Source: Isoperla grammatica (lineage: Eukaryota; Arthropoda; Insecta; Plecoptera; Perlodidae). Taken from it: a DNA stretch of 64,000 nt. Positions 31,119 to 42,659 of the stretch are shown here, one piece after another. The position numbers and the translations under genes are program-made. A model generated the notes under the pieces. It was given only the letters and a program-made list of their open reading frames with translations, did no database searches and was not told the origin of the DNA. Position 1 is the stretch's first letter, and each line of letters starts with the position of its first letter. Where the stretch lies: NCBI GenBank assembly GCA_945910005.1, contig OX246747.1, forward strand, positions 36,361,250-36,425,249, in the 5' to 3' direction.

Positions 31119-31294
31119 GGGTCGAATGCATAGTCGTTCCTCACGTGCTCCTCAACTCAGCCTTTCCTCAGGCTCGCCGAACCACCAACCACAGAGCAGC
31201 ATTGCCATGTAGACTGCTCTGTGATTGGTGGTTGGGCGAGTCTGAGGAAAGGCTGAGTTAAGGAGCACGTGAGGAACGACTATGCATTTGACCC
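31119..31294. mobile_element. Palindromic MITE with TAA target duplication
   Basis: Arms of 81 bp (31119-31199 and 31214-31294) differ at about five positions; the left starts GGGTCGAATGCATAGTCGTT. TAA lies at 31116-31118 and 31295-31297. A diverged copy is at 51018-51178. The TAA duplication links it to the same insertion type as MITE-A. Confidence 0.85.
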
Positions 31295-31402
31295 TAAGTC
31301 TACTACTAAGTCCACATACTGCCTTTACGAATGTGTGTGAAAGAACGTCAGCTGGAATCTGTTGATTATTGTTGAAGCAGGGTGTATAAAAGGAACGGAG
31401 GA

Positions 31403-31790
31403 AGGGCGAAGGGCAGTCTCTACGTCAAAACCGCAGAAAATTTTCATTATAAAAATATATCTCAAGATTGCAACAAAAAATAGAAAATCTAAATCAGCAG
31501 CGCACTTTGTATTGGTAACCCCTACAGACTGAATACAATATTATAAGTAACCATAAGCGTAGTATTTTGATTAAAATTCGATAATTAGTAATAAAACTAA
31601 TTATTTATAAAAAACATACTGATTATAATATAAGTCACGACTTTGAGTAGGGTGTAGTGTGTAGGGCTTACTAAACCACAGTGCGCTGTTTATTCAGACT
31701 TTCGATTTCGAAGCCCATTCTTGTGATATAATTTAGAAATTAAAATTGTGTGTGGTTTTTGACGTAGAGGTATCATTTCGCTGTTAAGAG
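31403..31790. mobile_element. FB-F diverged copy
   Basis: Shares with 19388-19762 the ordered motifs TACGTCAAAACCGCAGAAA, ATATCTCAAGATTG, ATACTGATTATAATAT, GTAGGGCTTACTAAACCACA and TTTTTGACGTAGAGGTATC. The arms are no longer well paired. A TATAAAAG box-like word lies just upstream (31385-31392). Confidence 0.7.
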
Positions 31791-33094
31791 AGACTAGTTA
31801 CGTATAGTGGGTCTAGTTTAAAATGTGATATTAACAATGATGGTGCTGCGGAGCTAAGGACCCATTTTGGGGACATTTTCTTTTTATACGTGATGGCAAA
31901 TTTGATATCCTTAAACTTTGAGGTTCACCGAAACTCCGCTAAGAGATTATCCAAGTCCACTTTCGAGGTGACCATGTTGGATCGGTTTTACTAACAAGTA
32001 ACTTCACCCTTCAATTAACCCCCAAGATAATAGGTTTCGTATGTCCAGTAGACCTTTATAATTAAAATTTAAAAAAACAAGTTATCATTAGTGAGTAATT
32101 TACAGTTTGTATTCAGCTTATGAAGATCCCCTTAGTTAGACGGCTGAATAAAAACCAAACTTCAAGCAATCTTTCTTATTCCTTCATTATAATTTTGATG
32201 GCACGTGCTTAATTTTGTGGAACACTGTAGTTTTTTCTTCCTTTTTAACCGCTCATAAAAATGTTTACCCGTTATAACTTTTCAAGTGACAATAACGTTC
32301 TTATTGCGTAAGTTTATGACTCTTTATACTCTTTACTCACTACCCAACCAAACAGACAGATTGCGTCAGTACCCAAATTGCAATGGATCGTCCTAATATA
32401 TTCATATAATCATAATTAAATCGTAGCCACATAGAAAATTGAATACTTTTTTGGAAATCATCGACTAAAAAATCGACTAAAAGAAAAAAATTAAAATTAT
32501 GTAAATGTAGTATGTAGGCCTAAAATGTAATGTAATGGTAATACTAAATAATGTAATAAATATAAATATTTAAAAAAATTACTAATAAAGTGAAATTTAA
32601 GTACCGGTAATCCGTTTACCATTTTCGATTTTGATTATCGATTATGATGTGTATCGAACGATGATAATTCTGGAAACTGATATCTTGTGCTCAGACAGGA
32701 ATATATTCTAGCTACGAGGCTAGATTAGCTATCGGCCTATATATATATCTCTTTTATCTCCCCTCTGTTGGGCTTTAATGAGTATTTTACGAGGGCGTAT
32801 AAAAATGCGGCTTCTATAAAATATAGTCGTAAAAACGTTTTCTACACCCTGTGTACAAAATATGTTCGTTTACCCTCTTAACAGAAAAAAAAAAAAAAAA
32901 TACGTCGTTTTTTCACGTTTTGCGAGGAAGCTTTAAACAGTTTAAATATATTCATTCGCGTTTTACCACAATGAAATTAGACTTTTATATGCAAGAAACA
33001 GCGTATTTGATATAATTTAATCTTGTGAGCTCATGTAACTTGGACACATCGTATCTTTATTCATAATTTAAAATGACAATAAAGTCAATGTATT
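31791..33094. other. No gene; AT-rich DNA
   Basis: AT-rich, with an A run at 32885-32900 and a short (AT)n near 32740. No open frame above 60 codons is present and no element is recognised. Confidence 0.5.
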
Positions 33095-33280
33095 GATGAT
33101 TTTGGTATGCTTGACGTCATTATTTTTGCAATCATTCTATTCGAGACGATAAGGGGTGATAGGTGGTGACGAAATACTACATCAACCCATGCATTTTGCG
33201 GGATTTGAACCCGAACGCTTGTTGAGATAGTTTAAGACTTGCGCCCTAATCGCTATGGCTGCTAGGGAACTGAGTTCAAC
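33095..33280 (-). mobile_element. tRNA-headed SINE with SINE-H-type tail
   Basis: On the minus strand: ATAGCGATTAGGGCGCAAG (A-box-like), CGTTCGGGTTCAAATCCCGC (perfect B box with a closed T arm), then TTATCGTCTCGAATAGAATG and TTGCAAAAATAATGACGTCA, the tail motif of SINE-H. Head and tail thus come from different families. Confidence 0.7.
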
Positions 33281-33379
33281 TCCCACATTAGGTAAGAGTT
33301 TATTGTAATCGTCCTTCATCTTCATCTATCACACTTCATCGTCGCGAATAGCACAATTGCAATAATAAACCTTTTCATA

Positions 33380-34145
33380 AATTGATCTAGGACTCTTAGA
33401 TAGAGCTCATCGCGGCCCTCTATTAGATTAATTCTGAAAATCATCTATAGAGACGTAGAGCAACAAGAGTAATCTAGTGTTAGTTAACTTATATTGTGTC
33501 AAAGGTCCCTTCTATCTGAAGGTGGTCCTAATCCACTAGAATCGCCACTTCTACTCGTGTTTCAATTGGTCTTAAAACTACCCTTGAATCGGTTTCCCTT
33601 TCATTATCAGTGCGATACCACAGCGGCCTCTTAGCCCCCTCCCCTTCCCCCCCCCCCCCGCTTGGTTGGTTCCGACCGCCCTGAATCTTATCCGCTAACC
33701 CTCGGATCACCGGTTTATCCGATATCCCCTCCCCCCCCACCCCACCCCCCGCAGACCGTGTCAGTAATATTGTTTATCTCGGCCGAGAGCTAATATTCGT
33801 TCTGTGTGTGTGTGTATGGTTGTCTCTTGTTCTAACATTGAAGACGACTAATCTAACTTGCTATAAATCAACTTTTTATTGATGTCTTCAGAACGCTTGA
33901 AGATATTGCAAAAGTTATTCATATATGGATTTTTTTTTGGTATCGTCTAAATAATAAATAGACCTTTTTAAGAATTGATCTAGGACGCTTAGATAGAATT
34001 TATCACGGTCCTCTGGATCTTCAATGGCAAAAATGCACAACGGTGAAAAATCCACCTTAACATAACATTTGAAAACTAGTTGTTATTGTTGAGCATTGTT
34101 GACGATGATCTATCAAGGACCCTTAGATAGAAGTAATCACGGCAA
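33380..34145. mobile_element. MITE-C-related relics (two or three pieces)
   Basis: TTGATCTAGGACTCTTAGAT and CATCGCGGCCCTCTATTAGA at about 33382-33425; TTGATCTAGGACGCTTAGAT and ATCACGGTCCTCTGGATCTT at about 33975-34022; and TATCAAGGACCCTTAGATAG...AATCACGGC at about 34111-34143. The last two form an inverted pair bracketing ~170 bp. C runs at 33647-33660 and 33730-33750 lie between the pieces. Confidence 0.6.
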
Positions 34146-34249
34146 ACTTCTTGCTTTAAAATATTACAAAATGTATCAATGAGGTACTGATAGAGGTGCA
34201 TGGATTCGATTCTAGTCACTGGCAACTCCAGATCGGAGTTTTGTTTAAT

Positions 34250-34450
34250 TATTTTATTTTATTTATTAATTTAATGTCTATCCTATTCAGTTATAAACAC
34301 TGATTTACCAAGAAGGACCTTAAATAAATAGGCTATGCAAACAATTAATAATATAGAAATCATAAATAACAATATAACAACAAATACAAAACAACACCAA
34401 ATACAAACAAAACAAATACAATTACAAAAACTACTGTACTATATAAAAAA
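34250..34450 (-). mobile_element. LINE-L 3' end
   Basis: Same layout as 24746-24935: a (TAAA)-type tail at the left, then TAATGTCTATCCTATTCAGT, ACTGATTTACCAAGAAGGAC and GGCTATGCAAACAATTAATA. It ends in an A run at about 34445-34453. Confidence 0.7.
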
Positions 34451-35290
34451 AAAATCATCCAACAAATTTTTCCAGTCTTGAGTCGAATGCTTGGATAAGT
34501 CCTACTAACAGCTCTCGGAAATTCCGTACAAACTATCCAAATACCTGAATATACCTAATTAAGTGACCCGAAGAGGAAAGATAAGTGGATTGGTTCACTT
34601 TACGGACTATTTTAACACTAACCCGGCACCTCCACCAAAATGCTGATTTCTAGACATAATGTTCCTATAGAGGCAAAGTTATCTGTCTGAATTTTAATAT
34701 TTATATTTTAGAATGATGCGGTAGTATAATATATTATTAAAATCTAGTGATAGTCTCGACAAAAATGTTTGCAAAATTGATTTGGATTAGTATGATTAGA
34801 TAATTTCGGTAATATTTTAAGTTGTCTAATTCTAACTCAAACGTAATTATATTTTGAATCCCATTTTATTTTTAGAATGTGTGTGCCTCATCACAAATTA
34901 TGTTTTCTATATATTCAACCATCTTTAATTATTTCACATCCACTCCTGCAACATCATTCTAATCTGCGCGGAGTCAAAATTGTCTTCCTAGGATCTACCT
35001 CCTGGATATACTTATGCCGTCTTATCAAAAAAATACAAACAAACTAATAACATTTCCTGCTCGGTTTAATTAAATTTAAAAAAGGCTTGGAGCGGAAGCT
35101 TTTAACATTAAACCGAGCAACAAAACGATCATCTAAATTCATACGGTATAAATACGCGCGTTGTGTATTCCGTATCAAAAACATCCCCTGACGATTTGCT
35201 CAAGTCAAACGAGCCTCAACACGTTTCCATCAACAGGAAATCGTTTCTTAATGTGCGTTTAGATGACAATTGCGATGCAAATAAGACATC
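34451..35290. other. No gene; short inverted pair
   Basis: CTGCTCGGTTTAATTAAATT at about 35058 and AACATTAAACCGAGCAAC at about 35103 form an inverted pair around GGCTTGGAGCGGAAGC, possibly a small hairpin. Nothing else is recognised. Confidence 0.45.
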
Positions 35291-35650
35291 AAACCACCCC
35301 TGTATGACTATATTTATGTAGAAAACAAAGCCGGGCCAGAAACCACCTCTGTATGTCTATATATGTGTAGAAAACAAAGCAGGGCCAGAAACCACCCCTG
35401 TATGTCTATATATATGTAGAAAACAAAGCAGAGCCAGAAAACACCCCTGTATGTCTATATATATGTGTAGAAAACAAAGCAGAGCCAGAAACCACCCCTG
35501 TATGTCTATATATATATGTGTAGAAAACAAAGCCGGGCCAGAAACCACCCCTGTATGTCTATATATATGTGAAGAAAACAAATCCGGGCCCAAAACTACC
35601 CCTGTATGTCTATATATTTGTAGAAAACAAAGCCGGGCCAAAAACCACCC
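35291..35650 (+). repeat. ~50-bp minisatellite, about 7 units
   Basis: The unit is AACCACCCCTGTATGTCTAT, ATATATGTGTAGAAAACAAA, GCNGRGCCAGA. Units vary in the TA dinucleotide count. Open frames on both strands are artefacts. Confidence 0.95.
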
Positions 35651-35906
35651 CTAACCGTTGTGTTTCGCCGTCGGCCGGTATCAAATGATGATAATCTGAT
35701 TCGTTCTGGATCTCACTTAATTGTATTCGTACACTTGAACCATTCCTTCCGTTCTCTTATCCCACTTCCCCTCAACCCCTCTTCTCCCTTCCTCCCCCTC
35801 CCCTGCCCTCGACGTTCCCTTCACGGCCAGGCGGATCAATCGGGCCTGCTAGCCTGCGAGTGACGTCACCTTTTGAGTTGCGCGCGCATCTTCTCTCCGC
35901 GTACCG
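35651..35906. other. No gene; pyrimidine-rich stretch
   Basis: CT-rich sequence at about 35755-35815 between two minisatellites. Confidence 0.4.
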
Positions 35907-36545
35907 TTCACTGCTAGGTATCTCACTAGGTATAGACTACATTCACTGCTAGATATCTCACTAGATTTAGACTACATTCACTGCTAGGTATCTCACTAGG
36001 TATAGACTACATTCACTGCTAGATATCTCACTAGATTTAGACTACATTCACTGCTAGGTATCTCACTGATATAGACTACATTCACTGCTAGGTATCTCAC
36101 TTGATATACACTACATTCACTTCTAGGTATCTCACTAGATATAGACTACATTCATTGCTAGGTATCTCACTAGATATAGACTTCATTCACTTCTAGGTAT
36201 CTCACTAGATATAGACTACATTCACTGCTAGGTATCTCTCTAGATATAGACTACCTTCACTGTAAGGTATCTCGCTAGATATAAACTATATTCACTGCTA
36301 GGTATCTCACTAGATATAGACTACATCCACTGCTAGGTATCTCACTAGGTATAGACTACGTTCACTGCTAGGTATCTCACTAGATATAGACTACATTCAC
36401 TGCTAGGTATCTCCCTAGATATACGCTTCATTCACTGCTAGGTATCTCACTAGATATAGACTACATTCACTGCTAGGTATCTCACTAGATATACACTACA
36501 TTCACTGCTAGTTATCTCACTAGATATACACTACTTTACTTCCAC
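35907..36545 (+). repeat. 35-bp minisatellite, about 18 units
   Basis: The unit is TTCACTGCTAGGTATCTCAC plus TAGATATAGACTACA. Units near 35940-36020 alternate between two variants (GGTATAGACT and GATTTAGACT), giving a local 70-bp order. Confidence 0.95.
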
Positions 36546-37186
36546 TGCTACATATTTCTCTAAGTACACATATTTAAACAGCACATCTTTTGTAAGATAT
36601 CACCCTATAGTTATACACTGCTCCAGTAAATGTTTCAGATATTAAAAAAGAATTAAAATAAATAACGTTTGTATGATATTATACAATTCAACATACTGTT
36701 AAATTTTATATCAACACAATAAATTTTGCAACGTATATAATAGCTGTAAATCTTGATAAATTCTACCTCCGCATTATTCCAAAACTTCGTGATTGTATGT
36801 CGCTTTAAATATACGAAGAAAGTCTTAAATTCTCGTACTTTTTTATGTGGGTCGATCGAACACTCTTAATTCTTGACCCTGGTTCGGGATCGAGTATATA
36901 GCAATCTTTTTCGGGGTGGGAGTGGGGATGGGTGAGGGGAGGGGGGGGGTCCATCATCTTCTTTCTCGCCTCCAAGCACATGCACGGTTTATAAACACCG
37001 ACATGAAATATAAGCGAAGACTCTCTAGGACTCTTTAAAACTCTCTGAGACTCTCGTTGATCCCATCAGCTTGTTGGACTCGCTTCGCTGGTTTGTCTGA
37101 CGTCACAGCTACAACAACCACGACCACAACACCTTCAAGGCTTTAGGCGCTCTAGGGTGGTCTCGCGGTAAAAACCGTATCGAATT
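36546..37186. other. No gene; quadruplex-like G-rich tract
   Basis: GGGGTGGGAGTGGGGATGGG followed by TGAGGGGAGGGGGGGG at about 36914-36950 is a strong G-quadruplex candidate. CTCT-rich words (ACTCTCTAGGACTCTTTAAA) follow near 37018. Confidence 0.5.
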
Positions 37187-37598
37187 AGGTCCAGTCTTAC
37201 AATGTCCCAATAACTACTTATTCGTCGAATAGCTTGTTGTCTCCATGGCAACGACCAATCAAAACCCTTGAAATTCTCCAAATAGCTTAATAGACCATTT
37301 AAAAAATGATCAAGGTATCTATTCTTGTTTCTCCCCACTATCCTCTAAATCTTCAAGAACAACAATACACAACAATTAGAAATGTGAAATCAAGGTTAAT
37401 AGATGAAGATCTTGTGTCCATCAATGAACCTTGATATAACATTTGACAGCTCATGTTGTGTTTGATTGTTCTACGTTGTTTTTACTAACGATTTAGGGGG
37501 CCGTGCGAGGAACAAGAATAGATACCTGGATCATTTTTGAAATTGTCTATAATTGCTACGAATAACTTTCTTATTAGGAGATTGTAAGACCGGCCCTT
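37187..37598 (-). mobile_element. MITE-D copy split by MITE-C
   Basis: AGGTCCAGTCTTACAATGTC at the left and GAGATTGTAAGACCGGCCCT at the right bound the element. It is split at CTTAA/TTGCTAC by the MITE-C at 37291-37549; removing that restores the uninterrupted family sequence. Confidence 0.9.
37291..37549. mobile_element. MITE-C copy with TAA target duplication
   Basis: TAGACCATTTAAAAAATGAT at the left and ATCATTTTTGAAATTGTCTA at the right. TAA at 37288-37290 repeats at 37550-37552, and intact MITE-D copies have one TAA at this point. This gives both ends of MITE-C to base precision. Confidence 0.9.
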
Positions 37599-37736
37599 AG
37601 GTCCAGTCTTACAATGTCTTGTTCGTCGAATAGCTTGTTGTCTCCATGGCAACCACCAATCAAAACTCTTGAAATCCTCAAAAAAGCTTAATTGCTACAA
37701 ATAACTTTCTTATTAGGAGATTGTAAGGCCGGCCCT
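37599..37736 (-). mobile_element. MITE-D copy, internally deleted
   Basis: Follows the previous MITE-D directly. It lacks the CCAATAACTACTTATT block between AATGTC and GTTCGTCGAATAG. Both ends are present. Confidence 0.8.
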
Positions 37737-37963
37737 AAGTGTATTAAAACGTTTTTAGAAGACTGCAGAATATTTTTGAAAGTTACAAAATGACGAGGTT
37801 GTTGTTTCGTAAGATCTGTACTTGATTTACAAAATTTATAATATTGCATTCATTAATGTAGTCATAAAGAAAACACGAGTGAATGAATGAATGAAACATG
37901 AATTTTTCTGTTTTTATGAAAAAACTAGCAATCATTAAATAAAAAAAAAAAAAAAAATAAATT

Positions 37964-38097
37964 CACATTAAGAGTCTACCCACTCAGTATAACTAAACTG
38001 ATTTGCAGTGGGGGACTTTAATTTAAAGTGACTAAACCAACCCTGTAGGCTCCGAACACCATCGACGAGTGAGCGATAACCAATCAAAGATCGATAT
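37964..38097. mobile_element. FB-E arm fragment
   Basis: AGAGTCTACCCACTCAGTAT, TTTGCAGTGGGGGACTTTAA, CCAACCCTGTAGGCTCCGAA, AACCAATCAAAGATCGATAT. It starts after an A run and ends abruptly at the ATATTT. Confidence 0.75.
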
Positions 38098-38430
38098 TTT
38101 TGTACGTTTTCTCAATGGCAAGCATAATAATTATTGCAAATTTGAAAGTTTGTTAATCTCCAGTTTTTAGTTTTTGTACAAAACCACGATAACCTCTTTA
38201 TTTTCACTTGTTCAAGATTGCGAAGCCTTCTAAAAATAAAAATAAAAAACATTAATGTGGTGCGGGTTTTACAATGAGAAATGAATAATATTTCGCTTTA
38301 CCGTTAAGACTGTACCTCCACCAATCCTGCGGAACCCCAGATTTCTGTCTACAAATTAAATTACAATTAAGAAGACGGTTGGTGGCGGCGCCGATCCAGT
38401 CGTTTTTGAAATTGTAAGATAAATAGAAAA

Positions 38431-38503
38431 TAAATAAATTCGTATTTAGAGTCTACCCACTCAGTAACATAACTGATTTTCAGTGGGGGACTTTAATTTA
38501 ATT
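38431..38503. mobile_element. FB-E terminal fragment
   Basis: AATAAATTCGTATTTAGAGT, CTACCCACTCAGTAACATAA and TTTTCAGTGGGGGACTTTAA: only the outer ~70 bp of an arm. Confidence 0.7.
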
Positions 38504-38772
38504 ATGTCATCACCTAGAAAATTTAGTGCAAGCTTTCTTACAATGTTTCTTTGTGCCGATAAATATTTCAGCTTTTCAAATGTTCTTTTAAATAGAAAAT
38601 TAAGTTGTTCCTGTTTGACTCGGTTATTTAATTAGCATGAGAATTGCTACATTGGGACAACTATGTATTTCCCTGTACAACAAACAGCAACCGCGACCCG
38701 ATATATCTCAGATTTATTTCCATTTCGTTCTTGTATTCCATCTTGTTGTGTTCTCTCTACTTCTCGTACCCT

Positions 38773-39589
<817 letters not shown>

Positions 39590-39602
39590 CTCAATAACAG
39601 CT

Positions 39603-39903
39603 TCCGTCTCGGCCTGGGGTAGAATAGGCCCAGAGTGACTCTGCTAGTCGTAAGAGGCGACGAAAGGAGACCCTGTCCCTTTCCCCCCACTGTCGCACTG
39701 AATATTTCTCCTCCCACTTGGCCCTGCCCTCCCTTGCCGGACTCCCGTATGACGACCCACGAGACGTACAATGGATCTGATTCGGATGTGGCTTTATTCT
39801 TCATCGTCATCTTTCTCATCTTCATTATCACCCGCTCATCGTCTCGATTAGCCATTGTTGCAAAAATATGAGACGTTAAGCCCCATTAATCAATCATCAT
39901 CAT
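39603..39903 (+). mobile_element. SINE-H full-length copy with 13-bp target duplication
   Basis: Head GGCCTGGGGTAGAATAGGCC, AGTGACTCTGCTAGTCGTAA, GAGGCGACGAAAGG; middle TGGATCTGATTCGGATGTGG; tail ATCGTCTCGATTAGCC, GCAAAAATATGAGACGTTAA, ending CAATCATCATCAT. CTCAATAACAGCT flanks it at 39590-39602 and 39904-39916. The long duplication and simple-repeat tail are hallmarks of LINE-driven retroposition. Confidence 0.85.
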
Positions 39904-40103
39904 CTCAATAACAGCTGGTCTGTGTTGAGACCGGTCAGGCTCGCAAACATTCACGAGTCAGTCAATAATCTTTCACAGCAGCTCTGAAAAGAATCTTTTC
40001 CATACAGTCTCGTAGTTGTGTTTTTGTTTCGTCTGCGGCCGCGATCCAGCCAGCTTTTATACAACTGCTCTGGGCTTTTAAACTTGTCTATTTTATATCG
40101 TCT

Positions 40104-40154
40104 ACTAACTGAGAGAGAGAGCGAGAGAGAGAGAATGAGAGAGTGAGAAGAAGA

Positions 40155-40188
<34 letters not shown>

Positions 40189-40192
40189 AAAA
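40104..40192 (+). repeat. GA-rich low-complexity tract
   Basis: Degenerate (GA)n with AGAATGAGAGAGTGAGAAGA interruptions. Confidence 0.9.
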
Positions 40193-41134
40193 GAAAGGGA
40201 AGTATAAAATTCAACGGCCGAAAAAACACGATTTATAACGAAAAGCTTTTCTGATTTTAGTTCTTTTAGGTAGATCTTTTCCGGTTCTTAAAATGTGTTT
40301 TTTCTTTGAATATCATCTTTTAAACATTCTATACCTACTTATAATATCTTCAGAAAAATATTCAAAATGTATCTTATACGTTTGAATTAAATTACTCAAC
40401 ATTGAAAGTTTGAAACTGAACATTTATGGAAAATTCATATTATTACATTCAGATGTCTATTAACTTTTTCTTTATTCACGTCGCATGCTAGGTTGATATA
40501 AAATGATAATGATGATGATATTGATGATGTTGAAATGATGACAGTAAGAAATTCTCTTGAAAACATGTTCAATTCAATTCAAAATAATTTAATCTATTTC
40601 AATTTCATGTTTGAACTCATAAAACAAATCATTACCCACAATATAGGAACGTCTACACCTACAAGGACCATATCCCCGTCTGGGTCCCGGGGTAGAATTT
40701 GTTCAGAATAGATCTGACTATCGTACGAGGCTTTAAAATACCGACATCTGCCAAAGCTTTCAAATACATCGTTAAAACAGAAAATAATAAGTATAAAAAC
40801 GATCCTGCAGCTTATCTTTTACGATTGTATGTTTATACTACACCAAATTTAGTGTGATTGAAAGATTTATTTTATTTTGTGTAAAAAAAGAAATAAAGAT
40901 ACTGAATACATAATTAAAAAAAAAAAAAAATGTAGATGCCTTTAGACTGGTTATATCGTATCAAAGTCTTGTATGTCTACGTCATACACACTGCCTGGCG
41001 GACTGACGCGCAACTACGCACGTTCCGATGAACACGTCACTGCACGTTAGATCGTTGTACTGTGAAAACAAGTGAACAACGCCGACTTCAAGCTGAGGCC
41101 TTCGTATTCACATAAAAAAATTAATAAATTAATA
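40193..41134. other. No gene; SINE-H relic near 40.7 kb
   Basis: At about 40675-40795 the words GGGTCCCGGGGTAGAATTTG, GACTATCGTACGAGGC and ACATCGTTAAAACAG are an eroded SINE-H. A (GAT)-rich run lies at 40507-40532 and an A run at 40917-40930. Confidence 0.5.
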
Positions 41135-41366
41135 TAGACCATTTCAAAAAGTATCTAGGACCCTTTGTATGATTATCATCACGGTCCTCTAAATCTCTAT
41201 GTACAACAATACACAACAATTAAAAATATAAAATCAAGGTTTGCAGATGATTTTCTTTTATGCATCAATGAACCTCGATAGAACATTTGAAAACTGATTT
41301 TGAATTGTTGTGTATTGTTGTTGTTGAAGATTTAGAAGACCGTGAAGACTCAATTCTAAAAATAGC
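41135..41366. mobile_element. MITE-C copy lacking its right end
   Basis: TAGACCATTTCAAAAAGTAT at the left, then ATCACGGTCCTCTAAATCTC, AATGAACCTCGATAGAACAT, and AGATTTAGAAGACCGTGAAG. The terminal GGTCTA is missing. Confidence 0.75.
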
Positions 41367-41372
41367 CGTGTT

Positions 41373-41560
41373 GTCTTGTTTTGTTTCGGACACCCATTGA
41401 ATATTCACCAATTAAAGAAAGACATAAAAATGGAGTTTCCTATAGCAACACATTGTTTGTCCGCCTGTGATGTCACAGCCCCCTCAATTGAGTCTTGTGC
41501 TATTGATTGGTGATGTCCTAACCTCAGACAAACAGAAGACAAGAAATAGACAATCAATAT
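41373..41560 (-). repeat. Dispersed repeat shared with 59.8-59.95 kb
   Basis: Its complement reads GGGGGCTGTGACATCACAGG, GGACAAACAATG, AACTCCATTTTTATGTCTTT, TTGGTGAATATTCAATG and ACAAAACAAG. The same ordered words, diverged, occur at about 59820-59945 on the plus strand. Type unknown. Confidence 0.6.
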
Positions 41561-41634
41561 GTCTGTTGAGCGAGGCTCAACTGACATTTCACATATCCAA
41601 TACGCCAACACTACACAAGCTAACTGTTTTGTAT

Positions 41635-41783
41635 TTCCCGGGGTAGAATTTGACCCAGGGTGACTCTGCCAATCGTAAGATGCGACGAAACGAGGTTGTT
41701 TCATTTCTCCTTTCCACCCATTAATCAATTTATTTCCTCCTCTTTGTCCCTTTTCTCCAATATCCTGCGACATCATACGACTT
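41635..41783 (+). mobile_element. SINE-H-headed relic
   Basis: TTCCCGGGGTAGAATTTGAC, CCAGGGTGACTCTGCCAATC, GTAAGATGCGACGAAACG, then a pyrimidine-rich middle and TGCGACATCATACGACTTAA. The tail differs from 39.6 kb and is closer to the 6.0/13.2-kb type. Confidence 0.65.
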
Positions 41784-41933
41784 AAAACCAACCTTACAAT
41801 CTCCTAATAGGACAGTTATTTATAGCAATTAAGCTATTTGGAGGATTTCAAGAGTTTTGATTGGTGGTTGCCATGGAGACAACAAGCTATTCGACGAATA
41901 AGTAGTTATTGGGACATTCTAAGACTGGACCTT
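41784..41933 (+). mobile_element. MITE-D copy
   Basis: CCAACCTTACAATCTCCTAA at the left, GGTTGCCATGGAGACAACAA in the middle, GGGACATTCTAAGACTGGAC at the right. Full length. Confidence 0.8.
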
Positions 41934-42004
41934 CGAGAAAGTAGTTAAAAACAAAATAACATTTTTTTCTAAGTTCTTTGACCTGTTGAGCTCTTGTCTA
42001 ACTC

Positions 42005-42036
42005 TGTCTGTCTGTCTCTCTCTGTTGCAGGTGAGT
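42005..42036 (+). other. Putative recursive splice site (acceptor joined to donor)
   Basis: A pyrimidine tract (GTCTGTCTGTCTCTCTCTGT) runs directly into TGCAG|GTGAGT, with the junction between 42030 and 42031. A strong 3' splice site followed with no exon by a strong 5' splice site is the known form of a zero-length exon used for stepwise removal of long introns. A branch-point-like CTAAC lies at 41998-42002. It would imply a plus-strand host intron here. Chance occurrence cannot be excluded. Confidence 0.4.
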
Positions 42037-42240
42037 TGTCATAGTGATCTGTGTTGACACGAGATAGCGCTGTCTCTCTCTACCGGGCGGGGTTGCCAGG
42101 TACCAAGCGCGCCGATATGTAAGTAGTGATTGCATCTAATGTGGCAACACTGTTAACGCCAGTCGAGGTGGGTCCCTCCTCGTGGTGACCGGTGCCCGCA
42201 AAGAAGGCTCCAGTGCCTTCCTTGCATATAATACCCACAT

Positions 42241-42311
42241 CAAGGTCTACTGGATTTACTCCTAGCGGAGTAATTGCGAAGCGCATGCTACTAGCGATCT
42301 AGTGGACCTTG
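42241..42311. mobile_element. mini-G element (71 bp) with 25-bp flanking direct repeats
   Basis: CAAGGTCTACTGGATTTACT at the left and GCGATCTAGTGGACCTTG at the right. The 25 bp before it (42216-42240, ending TATAATACCCACAT) recur after it (42312-42336) with one mismatch. Other copies have 9-bp repeats. Confidence 0.8.
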
Positions 42312-42348
42312 CCTTCCTTTCATATAATACCCACATTACACGGTTTAG

Positions 42349-42659
42349 CCTGTATTACACGGTCAAACTTTTTCATCCAACTTCTTGAATTCAAGAACAA
42401 AAGCGCATCAATAAATAATTCCTATTGTTGTATTTGACTACATACTGACTGTTTTTGATGCGCTTTTGTCCTTGAATTCAAGGAGTTGGATGAAAAAGTT
42501 TGACCGACTAATACAGGCATTTATTGAATTCAAGGACAAACAAGCATCAATTAATAGAAGCTAAATTGTTGCGTTTTTTTTTTAGCAAACTGGTTTTGGT
42601 TCGCTTTTGTTCTAGAAGTCAATAAGTTTGACGAAAGTATTGAGTCGTGTAATGTTGGC
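42349..42659. mobile_element. Palindromic MITE (42349-42517) and an adjacent related fragment
   Basis: CCTGTATTACACGGTCAAAC at the left pairs with GTTTGACCGACTAATACAGG at the right; arms of about 70 bp surround a ~33-nt loop. Directly after it, ATTGAATTCAAGGACAAACA...GTTTGACGAAAGTATTGAGT (42522-42650) is a diverged sibling, also related to 6985-7060. Confidence 0.75.

Noticed and set aside
31385..31392. TATAAAAG as a host promoter
   Set aside because: A good TATA match, but it abuts an FB-F copy and leads to no gene. Chance expectation in AT-rich DNA is high.
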